From DATCKG01 sp036562385 (lineage in GTDB: Bacteria > Bacillota > Sulfobacillia > Symbiobacteriales > Symbiobacteriaceae), in the NCBI GenBank assembly GCA_036562385.1, contig DATCKG010000099.1, positions 25,070 through 89,069 on the forward strand: a stretch of 64,000 nucleotides of DNA, read 5' to 3'. Each line of letters begins with the position of its first letter. The first letter of the stretch is position 1. The notes beneath the pieces were generated by a model that saw only the letters and a program-made list of their open reading frames with translations, searched no databases and had not been told where the DNA came from. Of this stretch, positions 49,613-58,667 are shown one piece after another. The position numbers were made by a program, and so were the translations under genes.

Positions 49613-50731
49613 TTACACCAGCAGAGTCTCCAGCGGCGTGTAGGGCAGGCGATGGGCTTCGGCCACGGCCTGGTACGTGATGTGTCCGCCCACCACGTTG
49701 ACGCCCTTGGCCAGAGCCGGATTCTCCTTCACCGCCCGGCGCCAGCCCTTGTTGGCAATCTCCAGGACGTACGGAAGGGTTGCACCGGTCAGCGCAAAGG
49801 TGGACGTGCGCGGCACCGCGCCGGGCATGTTGGGCACCGCGTAATGCAGCACGCCGTAGACCACGTAGACCGGATTCTGATGGGTGGTGATGCGGTCGAT
49901 GGTCTCCACGGAGCCGCCCTGGTCCACGGCCACGTCGACGATGACCGAGCCGGGCTGCATGGCCCGGACCATTTCCCGGGTCACCAGCTTGGGGGCCCGG
50001 GCGCCGGGCACCAGGACCGCGCCGATCAGCAAGTCCGCCTTGGTCAGGGCCCCCGCGATGTCGTACGAATTGGACAGGCGGGTCTGGACCCGGCCCTGGA
50101 AGATGTCATCGAGATACCGCAGGCGGTCCCGGGAAATATCGAAGATGGTCACGTTGGCACCCATGCCCACCGCCACCTTGGCGGCACTGGTGCCCACCGT
50201 GCCGCCTCCCAGGATCACCACCTCACCACGGGGGACGCCTGAGACGCCGCCCAGCAGAACGCCGCGCCCGCCGTTGCTCTTCTCCAAAAAGTGCGCCCCC
50301 ACCTGTACGGCCATCCGCCCTGCCACTTCACTCATGGGGGTCAGCAGCGGCAGGCTCCGGTCCGGAAGCTGCACGGTTTCGTAGGCAATGGCCACCACCT
50401 TCCGGGCCATCAGTTCCCGGGTCAGAGTGCGCTCCGCAGCCAGATGGAGATAGGTGAAGAGCACCTGACCCTCCCGCAGATAGTCGTACTCCTGCGGCAG
50501 GGGCTCCTTGACTTTCAGGATCAGTTCAGCCTCTCCCCAGACATCCGCGGCGTTGGGGACAATCACCGCGCCGGCCTTCTCGTAGGCCTCGTCCGACAGG
50601 CTGCTGCCTTCACCGGCGCCCTTCTCCACGTAGACCTGATGCCCGGCCTGCACCAGTGCGGCCACTCCCGCCGGGGTAAGGGCCACCCGGCCTTCGTCCG
50701 GTTTGATTTCCCTGACGACTCCAACCTTCAC
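49613..50731 (-). CDS. ald: Alanine dehydrogenase
   Basis: Oxidatively deaminates L-alanine to pyruvate with NAD+; important in sporulation energy metabolism in Bacillus. 372 aa (family about 370-378). KVGVVREIKPDEGRVALTP, substrate Lys/His region TYLHLAAERTL, and NAD-binding VVILGGGTVGTSAAKVAVGMG are seen, with YGVLHYAVPNMPGAVPRTST near the C-terminus. GTG start with GAAGGAGAG. A consensus-like promoter lies upstream at 50869-50897. Confidence 0.96.
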   Translation of the reverse strand: MKVGVVREIKPDEGRVALTPAGVAALVQAGHQVYVEKGAGEGSSLSDEAYEKAGAVIVPNAADVWGEAELILKVKEPLPQEYDYLREGQVLFTYLHLAAERTLTRELMARKVVAIAYETVQLPDRSLPLLTPMSEVAGRMAVQVGAHFLEKSNGGRGVLLGGVSGVPRGEVVILGGGTVGTSAAKVAVGMGANVTIFDISRDRLRYLDDIFQGRVQTRLSNSYDIAGALTKADLLIGAVLVPGARAPKLVTREMVRAMQPGSVIVDVAVDQGGSVETIDRITTHQNPVYVVYGVLHYAVPNMPGAVPRTSTFALTGATLPYVLEIANKGWRRAVKENPALAKGVNVVGGHITYQAVAEAHRLPYTPLETLLV

Positions 50732-50868
50732 TGTGGCCTCTCTCCTTCCACGTGCGCCGCTGCCGGGTGGGGGTGATCCCCCGCCCGGAGCCTGCGCTGC
50801 TGTCATGGGTTCTGCCAATCTTTCCGGAATACTCTGGATGCCGGAACAATTTGGTTACCGGTACTTCC

Positions 50869-50897
50869 ATTATCGCAGGTTCACATCCGGCCTGCAA
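50869..50897 (-). promoter_or_regulatory. Sigma-A promoter of ald
   Basis: TTGCAG (50892-50897) and GATAAT (50869-50874) on the minus strand with a 17-base spacer, about 140 bases before the ald start. The -35 overlaps the very end of the region after spoIIM. Confidence 0.7.
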
Positions 50898-50903
50898 GGA
50901 GCC

Positions 50904-51554
50904 CTAAAACCCCGGAATCCAGGGCAGGACCAGCCTGACCAGGGCAGGAGACAGATAGCTTTCCAGCAGTCCGGCCGCCAGCATGACCAACCCCATGAGG
51001 CCCAGGGTTCCGGTGAAAGCGGAGAGAGCGCTGTAAAAGTGGGACAGCCGCCGGCCCCTCCGCCAACTGCGGATCACCTGCAGGGAAAAGACGATGGAAG
51101 CCGTTCCACCGACCAGCAGCGCCGGTACCTCCAGCAGGCTCTGGGGCAGATGCGCCAGCAGGGCCAGCACCAGCCCGGCCCCGCCCATCTCCGCGGTGAG
51201 AAAGCCCACCACGAAGCCGGAGATCAGCCCCCGGACCAGGGCCACCACCAGCACCCCGGCGGCGCCCACCACGGACAGACCCAGGACCCAGAGCAGAGCC
51301 AGCAGTTTCAGCTTCCCCAGCAGCGACCGCTTCAAAAGCAGCCAGCCCATGCCCGGCGGCGCCTCCCGCAGCCCCTGCACGGCACTGGTCAGGGCCGTGA
51401 CCAACTCCAGCTTGTCCCCGCTGTCCAGACTGCGTACCGCCAAGGCGCCGAAGACCACGCCCACCAAGAAAACCGCCGCCAGCAACACCACCGGACCCCG
51501 GTGCTGGAGCAAAAAGATCTCCAGATCATCCCGCCACCGCTTCCACCCTGCCAT
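50904..51554 (-). CDS. spoIIM: Stage II sporulation protein M
   Basis: A membrane protein of the SpoIIDMP complex that drives forespore engulfment. 216 aa with five hydrophobic segments, including VVLLAAVFLVGVVFGALAV, LVVALVRGLISGFVVGFLT and LLAHLPQSLLEVPALLVGG (the family ILPHGxxE region). GGAGGCGGG precedes the ATG. It sits beside the nudF-EndoQ-like pair, as in the Bacillus nudF-spoIIM-xerD block. Confidence 0.94.
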   Translation of the reverse strand: MAGWKRWRDDLEIFLLQHRGPVVLLAAVFLVGVVFGALAVRSLDSGDKLELVTALTSAVQGLREAPPGMGWLLLKRSLLGKLKLLALLWVLGLSVVGAAGVLVVALVRGLISGFVVGFLTAEMGGAGLVLALLAHLPQSLLEVPALLVGGTASIVFSLQVIRSWRRGRRLSHFYSALSAFTGTLGLMGLVMLAAGLLESYLSPALVRLVLPWIPGF

Positions 51555-51609
51555 GACACGCCCGCCTCCGCCGGAAGTCTCCCTTCCACCTTATGCCGGG
51601 CAAGGGGGT

Positions 51610-52848
51610 TTATGTCTCGCCCAGGACCTTTCCGTAAACACCGCCGCCGCCGGCCTCCAGGGCCAGACGGCCCTCCCGGGCAGCCACCACCAGCGCGGCC
51701 AGCCGGGGCCCCACTTCCTCCGCCAGTTCCGCCGGATCCGCCCGGTGCAGCACCCCCATCTCGGTGCCGAAGCGGGCCAGCAGGCGACTGATGGTCCTGG
51801 GCCCCAGCCCGGGCACAAACTGCAGGGGCACCTGGTGGATGTAGGGCGGCCGCTGCCGGGGCTTCCGGTCCACCCCCGCCTGCCGCTCCCGGTACAGGGC
51901 AATCCGGTCCAGCACCCCCGGCACCAGAGGATGGGCTGGATCCACCGGACAGGCCAGCACCGGCGGGTCTCCCTCCAGCCGGCGCCGGCAGGCGCTGCAG
52001 TAGCTGCGGTGATACTTGCCCAACCTCGGATCCAGCCCGTAGTTGGCGGCCACCCGCCGTCCCCCTTCTTCCCGGAGCGCCCGGACCAGTTCCGCAAAGG
52101 TAGGAGCCTCAAGATGCAGCACGTTGTATTCCCGGGCGATCCGGTCCGTGGAGTGGGCATCCGAGTTGGTCAGGAAGGTGAAGCGGGAAAGCTCCGGAAG
52201 CTGGTCGGCCAGGGCGGTGTCCGCGGACAGGCCCAGTTCCACTGCCGGAACGTACCGCCACAGCTCCGGCGGAATCACCTCCGCGACGGTGGCGGCAGCC
52301 GAAAGGGTGGCCTTGTACGGCGTGAAGATGTGGGCGGGAACCAGCACGCCGCCCAGTTCCCCCACAAAGGCGGTGACCGCCGCGGCGGTGGTCCCCTGGA
52401 GGCGCTGAGTGGAGAGTGCGGGGTTCTTCACCCGCTCCCGCAGCCAGGCGGCCAGCTCCCTGAGTTCCCGTAATCCCGGCAGGTAACACAGGAGATGAAC
52501 AGGACGGCCGCTCCCGGGGTGGATCACCTCCACTTCCGCACCGGGAATCAAGGTCACCGGTTCCCCTTCGCCCAGGTAGGCCAGGCCGCCCCCGGGCTGC
52601 TCAGCCACCACGCCCCGGGCCATCAGCCGCTGCAGGTCGGCCAGAGCCCCTTCGGTGGCCGCGTCGATCACGCCGATGATCTGGATCCCTTTCCGCTCCC
52701 GACACTCCTTCAGGATGTTGGCCAGGGTCAGGTTCCGGGCCGCGGCAATCTTCACACACCGGCCCGGCTCGCCGGCCCAACCCAGGTGGACGTGCAGGTC
52801 GGCGTAGTAAGGCTTCAGCCCGTCAGCGGGTCTGTCGATGCTGCGCAT
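51610..52848 (-). CDS. PHP-domain endonuclease, endonuclease Q-like
   Basis: A 412 aa PHP protein resembling endonuclease Q, which nicks DNA 5' of deaminated or abasic bases. N-terminal metal motif YYADLHVHLGWAG, VIDAATEGALADL, PGAEVEVIHP, VPAHIFTPY and TNSDAHSTDRIAREY; a Cys4 zinc site (SYCSACRRRL with ACPVDPAH) and a C-terminal HhH-like region (VPGLGPRTISRLLARFG). The ATG overlaps nudF by 26 bases. Repair of deamination damage in dormant spores would suit it; activity is inferred from the family. Confidence 0.85.
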   Translation of the reverse strand: MRSIDRPADGLKPYYADLHVHLGWAGEPGRCVKIAAARNLTLANILKECRERKGIQIIGVIDAATEGALADLQRLMARGVVAEQPGGGLAYLGEGEPVTLIPGAEVEVIHPGSGRPVHLLCYLPGLRELRELAAWLRERVKNPALSTQRLQGTTAAAVTAFVGELGGVLVPAHIFTPYKATLSAAATVAEVIPPELWRYVPAVELGLSADTALADQLPELSRFTFLTNSDAHSTDRIAREYNVLHLEAPTFAELVRALREEGGRRVAANYGLDPRLGKYHRSYCSACRRRLEGDPPVLACPVDPAHPLVPGVLDRIALYRERQAGVDRKPRQRPPYIHQVPLQFVPGLGPRTISRLLARFGTEMGVLHRADPAELAEEVGPRLAALVVAAREGRLALEAGGGGVYGKVLGET

Positions 52849-53347
52849 ACAGGAAGATCCCTGCCAGGGTCTTGGCGTCCCGGATCTGGCCGCTGGCGGC
52901 CAGTTCCATCGCCTGGGAGAAGCTGAGGCGGACCACTTGGATCTCTTCGTCCTCATCCCCGGGCAGGCGGGACGGAGAAAGGTCTTCCGCCAGATACAGG
53001 TAGAGGATCTCGGTGGTAAAGCCGGGGGAACTGTAGAACTCGCCCAGCTTGGTCAGCCGTCCGGCCCGGAAGCCTGCCTCCTCCTGCAGTTCCCGGACCG
53101 CCGTCTGGGCCGGATCCTCTCCGGGCTCCAAGGCGCCCGCCACCAGTTCCAGGAGCGTCTCCCCCGCGGCGTAGCGATACTGCCGCACGAAGAGAAGGTC
53201 GTCGCCGTCCACGGCCACGACCACCACGGCCCCGGGGTGGACCACCACATCCCGCTGCACTTCGCGACCGTCCTTCGTGCGGAGGGTATCCTTCCGCACC
53301 CGGATCAGCCGGCCCTGATAGATTTCCTCTGAACGGACTCGCTCCAA
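52823..53347 (-). CDS. nudF: ADP-ribose pyrophosphatase (Nudix)
   Basis: Hydrolyses ADP-ribose to AMP and ribose 5-phosphate. The 174 aa product carries a full Nudix box GALEPGEDPAQTAVRELQEEAGF and the ADPRase-specific SSPGFTTEILYLYLAEDL region. I place the start at a TTG 8 bases after GGGAGG; the frame can be read from a GTG six codons earlier. It is translationally coupled to the EndoQ-like gene. Confidence 0.94.
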   Translation of the reverse strand: MERVRSEEIYQGRLIRVRKDTLRTKDGREVQRDVVVHPGAVVVVAVDGDDLLFVRQYRYAAGETLLELVAGALEPGEDPAQTAVRELQEEAGFRAGRLTKLGEFYSSPGFTTEILYLYLAEDLSPSRLPGDEDEEIQVVRLSFSQAMELAASGQIRDAKTLAGIFLYAQHRQTR

Positions 53348-53487
53348 CCGGCTCGCCTCCCACACGTTGGACTGCCGGGCCCGTGCCCGGCGGGGACAGG
53401 CCCTCGCAGCTTAGCATAGCACAACTCCGCCAGGTGCCACCAACGAATGCGAAACAGGGCCACCGCGATCCGGTGGCCCTCGACGTT

Positions 53488-54555
53488 TCAGCGGGGCGCA
53501 AAGATGCGCCGCACCTGCCGCAGCAGGGCAATCCGTTCTTCACTGATCTGCTCCGCAGCCCGCGCGGTGCTGATGCCCTGTTCCTGAGCCGTGCGGAAAA
53601 CCGCCAGCAGCAGATCGTAGATCCGTTCCACCTGCACCAGGGCCCGCTCCCGCCGGTAGCCCCCCGGTCGGAGCTCTTCGGCCGCGTTGATGACGCCGCC
53701 GCCGTTGATGATGAAGTCCGGCGCGTACAGGATCCCCCGCTCCTGCAGCCGGTCCCCGTGGTGCGGCTCCTGAAGCTGGTTGTTGGCGGAACCGGCGATC
53801 ACCCGGCAGCGGAACCGCTCTACAGTCCGGTCGTTCACCACGCTCCCCAGGGCGCAGGGCGAGAAGATGTCACACTCCGCGTCGTAGATCCTCTCCGGGT
53901 CCATGGCCTGCGCGCCGAAAGCCTCAGCCGCCTGCTGCACCCGCCCGGCATCGGTGTCGGTGACGATCAGCCGGGCGCCGGCCCTGTGCAGGTGTTCGCA
54001 GAGGCGGTAGCCCACCTTCCCCAACCCCTGGACGGCCACGGTCCGGCCCTGCAGGTCGTCGCTGCCGAAGGCCCACCGGGCCGCGGCCCGCATGCCGTGA
54101 AAGACGCCGTAGGCAGTCACCGGCGAGGGATCGCCGGAGCCCTCCGCCCGGCCGGCCACGTGGGGCGTCTCCGCCGCCACTGCCGCCATGTCCGCGACCG
54201 TGGTGTTCACATCCTCCGCGGCCACGTAACGCCCGCCGAGGGTCTGAACAAAGCGGCCGAAGGCCCGCATCAGCGCCTCCCGGTTCGCAGCGCCGGGCTC
54301 CGCCCAGATCACCGCCTTGCCACCGCCCAGATCGAGCCCCATGGCAGCGTTCTTGTACGTCATGCCCTGGGAGAGGCGAAGCACATCCCGGAGGGCTTCC
54401 TCCTCGGTCTGGTAAGGCCACAGCCGGACCCCGCCCAGGGCCGGACCCAGACTGGTGTCGTGAATCCCGATAATGGCCTTCAGCCCGGTGGCCCGATCGT
54501 AGCAGAAGACCACCTGCTCATGGCCGTAGCGCTCCATCAGGTCGAAAATGCCCAC
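53488..54555 (-). CDS. Leucine (branched-chain amino acid) dehydrogenase
   Basis: NAD-dependent deamination of Leu/Val/Ile, supplying branched 2-oxo acids. 355 aa with the substrate-binding GPALGGVRLWPYQTEEEAL, the catalytic Lys in MTYKNAAMGLDLGGGKAV, an NAD-binding VAVQGLGKVGYRL and the ANNQLQEPHHGDRLQERGI segment diagnostic of leucine dehydrogenases. GTG start with AAGGAGG. It lies below an exact sigma-54 -24/-12 element and next to a sigma-54 activator, as bkd/ldh clusters in Bacillus are under BkdR. Confidence 0.95.
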   Translation of the reverse strand: MGIFDLMERYGHEQVVFCYDRATGLKAIIGIHDTSLGPALGGVRLWPYQTEEEALRDVLRLSQGMTYKNAAMGLDLGGGKAVIWAEPGAANREALMRAFGRFVQTLGGRYVAAEDVNTTVADMAAVAAETPHVAGRAEGSGDPSPVTAYGVFHGMRAAARWAFGSDDLQGRTVAVQGLGKVGYRLCEHLHRAGARLIVTDTDAGRVQQAAEAFGAQAMDPERIYDAECDIFSPCALGSVVNDRTVERFRCRVIAGSANNQLQEPHHGDRLQERGILYAPDFIINGGGVINAAEELRPGGYRRERALVQVERIYDLLLAVFRTAQEQGISTARAAEQISEERIALLRQVRRIFAPR

Positions 54556-54593
54556 GGTCGGCAACCTCCTTGGGGCTTCTGCCTGCCACCGAA

Positions 54594-54609
54594 TGCAATA
54601 TCCGTGCCA
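54594..54609 (-). promoter_or_regulatory. Sigma-54 (-24/-12) promoter of leucine dehydrogenase
   Basis: On the minus strand TGGCACGGATATTGCA matches TGGCAC-N5-TTGCA with no mismatch. Transcription should begin about 12 bases further, near 54582, some 27 bases before the GTG. Confidence 0.9.
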
Positions 54610-54638
54610 GGCCAGGCCCCCTATCCCGGAAAGGGCGC

Positions 54639-54656
54639 CCTGCAGGGCGGTGCAGA
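54639..54656 (-). promoter_or_regulatory. Proposed activator-binding site 1 (UAS)
   Basis: TCTGCA-N6-TGCAGG on the minus strand, an imperfect dyad centred about 65 bases upstream of the predicted start site. A second copy lies 34 bases further upstream. Confidence 0.6.
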
Positions 54657-54672
54657 CTGCGGCAGGAGGTTG

Positions 54673-54690
54673 CCTGCAATCCTTTGCAGA
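54673..54690 (-). promoter_or_regulatory. Proposed activator-binding site 2 (UAS)
   Basis: A second TCTGCA-N6-TGCAGG with identical arms and different spacer, just after the activator gene, about 100 bases upstream of the start site. Same orientation and roughly three helical turns from site 1. Confidence 0.6.
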
Positions 54691-54709
54691 CTCCCAAGCA
54701 GCCGGTCCG

Positions 54710-56752
54710 TCAGAGCATTCCATACCGCTTCAGCTTGTAGTACAAGGTCCGCGGTGCGATCCCCAGCAGCCGGGCTGCCTCCGTCTTATTGCCCCCGGAC
54801 GCCTCCAGGGCCCGCCGCAGGGCCGCCTGCTCCGCCGCGGCCACCGCCTCCTGCAGCGTCCCCACCGGCAGTTCCGGCCCCTTGGGCGGAGGGGTCGAGG
54901 GCAGCGGGGGCAAAAATCGTGCCTCGATGATGGTGTCCGTCATGGCCATGGCGATCATCGCACGGCCCAGGATGTTCTCCAGCTCCCGCACGTTCCCCGG
55001 CCAGTGGTAGGACCGAAGAATCGCCATGGCGTCGGGGGCAACCCCCCGCACGTTGCGCCCGTACTCCTCGTTGAGCTTGGCCGTGATCACCGCCACCAGT
55101 GCCGGCAGGTCCTCCAGCCGGTGGCGCAGGGGCGGAATGTGGATGGGCACCACGTTGAGCCGGTAGTACAGGTCCTCCCGGAACCGGCCCTGGGCGATCA
55201 TCTCCTCCAGGTTCGCGTTGGTGGCCGCGATCACCCGGGTGTTCACCGCGATGGGCCGCGTGTCGCCCACGCGGATGATCTCCTTTTCCTGCAGCACCCT
55301 CAGCAGTTTGGCCTGCAGACTCAGGGAGATTTCGCCGATCTCGTCCAGAAAGAGGGTGCCGCCGCTGGCCTCCTCAAACAGCCCCCGCTTGCCGCCCTTG
55401 CGGGCGCCGGTAAAGGCGCCCTCGGCGTAGCCGAACAGTTCCGACTCCAGCAGTGTGTCCGGAATGGCTGCGCAGTTGACCCGGATAAACTGGCCGTGGC
55501 GGCGGCTGGATGCGTTGTGGATGGCGTGGGCGAACAGCTCCTTTCCGGTTCCGCTCTCCCCCCGCAGGAGGACCGTGGCGGGGGTCTCCGCCGCCCGCAT
55601 GGCCTGCTCCACCGCCTGCTTCATGAGCGGGCTTTCCGCAACGATCTCATCGAAGGTATACTTGGAGGTCAGCCGCCGCACCAGCTTCTTCTGCTGCTCC
55701 AGTTCCTCCGAAAGCCGCTTGATCTCGGAGACGTCGTGCAGCACCCCCACCGATCCCCTCAGCTTGCCGTCCACGATGATGGGGGCTGCGTTGACGATCA
55801 CGTCCCGCTTCCGGGGTCCCACCTTCATGGGCACCCCCCGGACCTGGCGCCGGGTCCGGAGCACCTGCATGTGGACCGACTCCTGGCTGGGGTCGATGTC
55901 CACGTGGGCCGGTTTGCCGATGACCTCCTCCGGCCGCATGCCAGTGAGGGCCAGATAAGCCGGGTTGAACATCAGCCCGAGCCCGTTTTCATCCACCACG
56001 GAGATGGCATCCTGCGTGGAGTGAAAGATCGCCTCCAGCAGCCCCTTCATCTCCCGGAGGCCGCCGATCTCGTCCACCAGCGCCTTCACCTCGGTGATGT
56101 CCCGGAAGACCGCGACCGCGCCGATGATCCGGCCCTCGGGATCCCGCACCGGCACCCGGTTGGTAATGACCGTGGCCTCCCCCGTCCGCTGCTGCTGGTT
56201 CAGTTCCGGTTCGCCCGTCTGCAGGACCCGGTCCAGCCGGGTATTGGGGATCACCTCCGTCACCGGGCGGCCCAGCACCTCTTCCCGCCGGACGCCCAGC
56301 AGCCGTTCCGCCCCGCGGTTGCACAGGGTGACGAGGCCCCGGGCGTTGACCGCGAGCATCCCGTCATGGGTGGAATCCAGGATCACATCCCGTTCCCGTT
56401 CCTTCACTTCCAGGCGCCGGAGGAGTCGCTCCCCTTCCTCCACAAAGGAGAGCATCAGGTTCATGGCCAGCCCCTCGATGATGACCGCCCCCGGTGCCTT
56501 CCGCCGCCGGATTTCGGCATCCATGGCCGGATCGCCCGTGGCCTGCACGATGACATCCACATCCGGCCGGCCCACCACCTCGGTGTAGTCCACAGTGGTG
56601 GGCACACCCATTTCCTGAGCCAGCCGCATGCCCGGAGCCTCGGGATTGCGGTCCGCGACCGCCACCACCCGAATCCGTCCGCCCATCCGGGCAAAGGCCT
56701 TCAGCAGCGAACTTCCGCCTTTTCCCGCCCCGAGGATCACCACATTCAACAT
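54710..56752 (-). CDS. Sigma-54-dependent activator with Rossmann-like, PAS, AAA+ and Fis domains
   Basis: A 680 aa enhancer-binding protein. Residues 1-110 look like a Rossmann fold (VVILGAGKGGSSLL; VDVIVQATGDPAMD); 110-330 hold two PAS domains (VILDSTHDGMLAVNARG; AIFHSTQDAISVVDENGL); 350-590 the AAA+ core with Walker A GESGTGKE, the sigma-54-contacting EGAFTGARKGG and Walker B GGTLFLDEIGEIS; the end is a Fis-type helix-turn-helix (NKTEAARLLGIAPRTLYYKL). ATG chosen after GGGGAGG. It probably activates the neighbouring leucine dehydrogenase, like BkdR. The dinucleotide-fold N-terminus is not typical of BkdR. Confidence 0.92.
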   Translation of the reverse strand: MLNVVILGAGKGGSSLLKAFARMGGRIRVVAVADRNPEAPGMRLAQEMGVPTTVDYTEVVGRPDVDVIVQATGDPAMDAEIRRRKAPGAVIIEGLAMNLMLSFVEEGERLLRRLEVKERERDVILDSTHDGMLAVNARGLVTLCNRGAERLLGVRREEVLGRPVTEVIPNTRLDRVLQTGEPELNQQQRTGEATVITNRVPVRDPEGRIIGAVAVFRDITEVKALVDEIGGLREMKGLLEAIFHSTQDAISVVDENGLGLMFNPAYLALTGMRPEEVIGKPAHVDIDPSQESVHMQVLRTRRQVRGVPMKVGPRKRDVIVNAAPIIVDGKLRGSVGVLHDVSEIKRLSEELEQQKKLVRRLTSKYTFDEIVAESPLMKQAVEQAMRAAETPATVLLRGESGTGKELFAHAIHNASSRRHGQFIRVNCAAIPDTLLESELFGYAEGAFTGARKGGKRGLFEEASGGTLFLDEIGEISLSLQAKLLRVLQEKEIIRVGDTRPIAVNTRVIAATNANLEEMIAQGRFREDLYYRLNVVPIHIPPLRHRLEDLPALVAVITAKLNEEYGRNVRGVAPDAMAILRSYHWPGNVRELENILGRAMIAMAMTDTIIEARFLPPLPSTPPPKGPELPVGTLQEAVAAAEQAALRRALEASGGNKTEAARLLGIAPRTLYYKLKRYGML

Positions 56753-56816
56753 GCAGTTCCTCCCCGCAGCTTCGCTATCCGAACGATTCGCTGATTTGTC
56801 AGGCAAATCCTGCAAA

Positions 56817-58220
56817 TCAGCATACTGGTGAACCCTGCAAAATCCGGAAGAAAGCCGCGCAAGCATACAATAGGAGCCCGGGCGGCTTTTCCTCCCGGAC
56901 TCCCGCATCCCGGGCCGGCAAGACGCCGGCCTCCTGCAGCATCCATTCGATCAGGGCGCCGTACCCCCGGGTGGGGTCGTTGACGAAGACATGGGTGATG
57001 GCGCCCACCATGCGGCCGTCCTGCAAGATCGGGCTGCCTGACATCCCCTGCACGATACCGCCGGTCTTCTCCAGCAGTCGCTGGTCGGTGATCTTGACGA
57101 TCATGTTCTTGCCGTCGGCCGTGGGTTCCGCGATCACCCGCTGAATCTCCACGGTAAAGCGCTCCATCTTCTGCCCTTCCACCACGGTCAGAATTTCCGC
57201 GGGCCCTTCCTTCACCTGGTTAGCCATGGCCACCGGCACGGGGTCCCGGTAAAAGGGATTGGTGATCGGCTGGTTTGCCTTACCGAAGATCCCGTAGCGG
57301 GTATTCTTCTCAATGATCCCCAGCCAGTTGTCCTCGTCGTAAAAGGCGCCAATCTTTTCGCCCGGTGCGCCCCGCCGCCCTTTCTGGACGGAGGTCACCT
57401 CAGCGGCGACGATGTAGCCGTTCTTCACCTCGATGGGCTGATTCGTACCGCCGTCGGTGATCATGTGTCCCAGGGCGCCGAACGTGCCGGTCCGGGGTTC
57501 GTAGAAGGTCAGGGTGCCCACGCCGGCGGCCCCGTCCCGGATGTAGAGGCCGACCCGCCACCGGCCGCTTTCCTTTTCCCGGACAGGAGTGATCTCCTGG
57601 GTGATCACCTTTCCCTTGCGCTTGAGGGTCACCTTCACCGGCTTGCCCTTGCTGCCGGCTTCCTCAAACAGGCGGGCCGCCTGTTCCTCGCTGGTGACCT
57701 CCTTGCCGTTGATTTCCAGGATCGTATCTCCCACCTGGATGCCCGCTTCCATCCCGGGCTGATGAACAACGCCATCCTTGTCCCGGATGGCGGCAAAGCC
57801 CACCACCATGACGCCGCGGCTTTTCAGCAGCACGCCGATGGAATGGCCCCCTGGTACCACCTTGATCTCCGGGACCACATCCACCGTCAGACGGCGGAAC
57901 GGAATGAGGCCAAAGAGCCGAAAATCCACCGTCGAGCGGCCAGTCTGCAGGGCGGCGATGCGAAGGGGTGTGGACAGGACTGCCTGGCTCCCCTGGGCTC
58001 CCAGCGGTTCCCCGTTGAGAGCCAGGGCACCGTCCCCAGCGGCGTGAACGGTAGCCCGGAATGGCAGTCGGAAGGTCAGATCCTGGGCCTGCCCCTGGGC
58101 CAGCCGCACATGGTCCGGAAAGGCAACGAAGGCGCGGAACTGCGGGGTGCTGCAGAGCGTAAGAAACAGGGCGATCAGGAACAGCCCGGCCGCCCTCCGA
58201 CGCTTCTCCCGGGTTGACAT
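56817..58220 (-). CDS. spoIVB: SpoIVB signalling peptidase
   Basis: Forespore-secreted S55 serine protease that triggers pro-sigma K processing. The 467 aa product has an N-terminal membrane segment (RAAGLFLIALFLTLCSTP), a PDZ domain (GMEAGIQVGDTILEINGKEV) and the protease domain with GALGHMITDGG (His), IVQGMSGSPILQDG (Ser) and THVFVNDPTRGYG. Bacillus SpoIVB ends soon after IEWML; here about 40 extra residues follow. It sits downstream of recN as in Bacillus, but spo0A does not follow it. Confidence 0.95.
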   Translation of the reverse strand: MSTREKRRRAAGLFLIALFLTLCSTPQFRAFVAFPDHVRLAQGQAQDLTFRLPFRATVHAAGDGALALNGEPLGAQGSQAVLSTPLRIAALQTGRSTVDFRLFGLIPFRRLTVDVVPEIKVVPGGHSIGVLLKSRGVMVVGFAAIRDKDGVVHQPGMEAGIQVGDTILEINGKEVTSEEQAARLFEEAGSKGKPVKVTLKRKGKVITQEITPVREKESGRWRVGLYIRDGAAGVGTLTFYEPRTGTFGALGHMITDGGTNQPIEVKNGYIVAAEVTSVQKGRRGAPGEKIGAFYDEDNWLGIIEKNTRYGIFGKANQPITNPFYRDPVPVAMANQVKEGPAEILTVVEGQKMERFTVEIQRVIAEPTADGKNMIVKITDQRLLEKTGGIVQGMSGSPILQDGRMVGAITHVFVNDPTRGYGALIEWMLQEAGVLPARDAGVREEKPPGLLLYACAAFFRILQGSPVC

Positions 58221-58667
58221 CGGGGCGTCCCTCCCAAAGCCATCTCCTCCCGGGGTGACTCTCCCTCCCGCACGTAAGTGTGAGGAGTTCTGCCCCTCCC
58301 TGGTTGGATTCTTCCTTTTGGTGGAACAAGAGCGGCGCTGTGTCACCGCTCTTCTGGCTAATAAGGTGCCCCGGCCCTTTGCGATTATGCGTGACATAAC
58401 TGCTAATGATTCCGTCTACTGCCACCGCCTGCGCAAGCTTGACACACAACAAGGCGGCTTTGTAAGCCGCCGGCCGGCGCTTCGTCGGACCGGAGGATTG
58501 GCCGCGGGCATCGGTGGCAGGCTAAAAGACGGCACGGTCTTGAAACCTTTTGGCGCCTCATGACAGTCAAACAAACAGCGGATCCACTGGGAATTCCGCT
58601 GCGGAACCACGGCGTCTCCCGGCGGTCGACCGCCGCGGGGCGTCCGGATTACGAGGTGAATGGAAAC
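58221..58667. other. Intergenic region of about 450 bases between spoIVB and the lipoprotein gene
   Basis: Divergent interval. Two hairpins are visible: AAGAGCGG/CCGCTCTT at 58328-58353 and GGCGGCT/AGCCGCC at 58452-58470. Neither has a good U-tract on either strand. I cannot identify a reliable promoter, although spoIVB must have one here. Confidence 0.5.
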
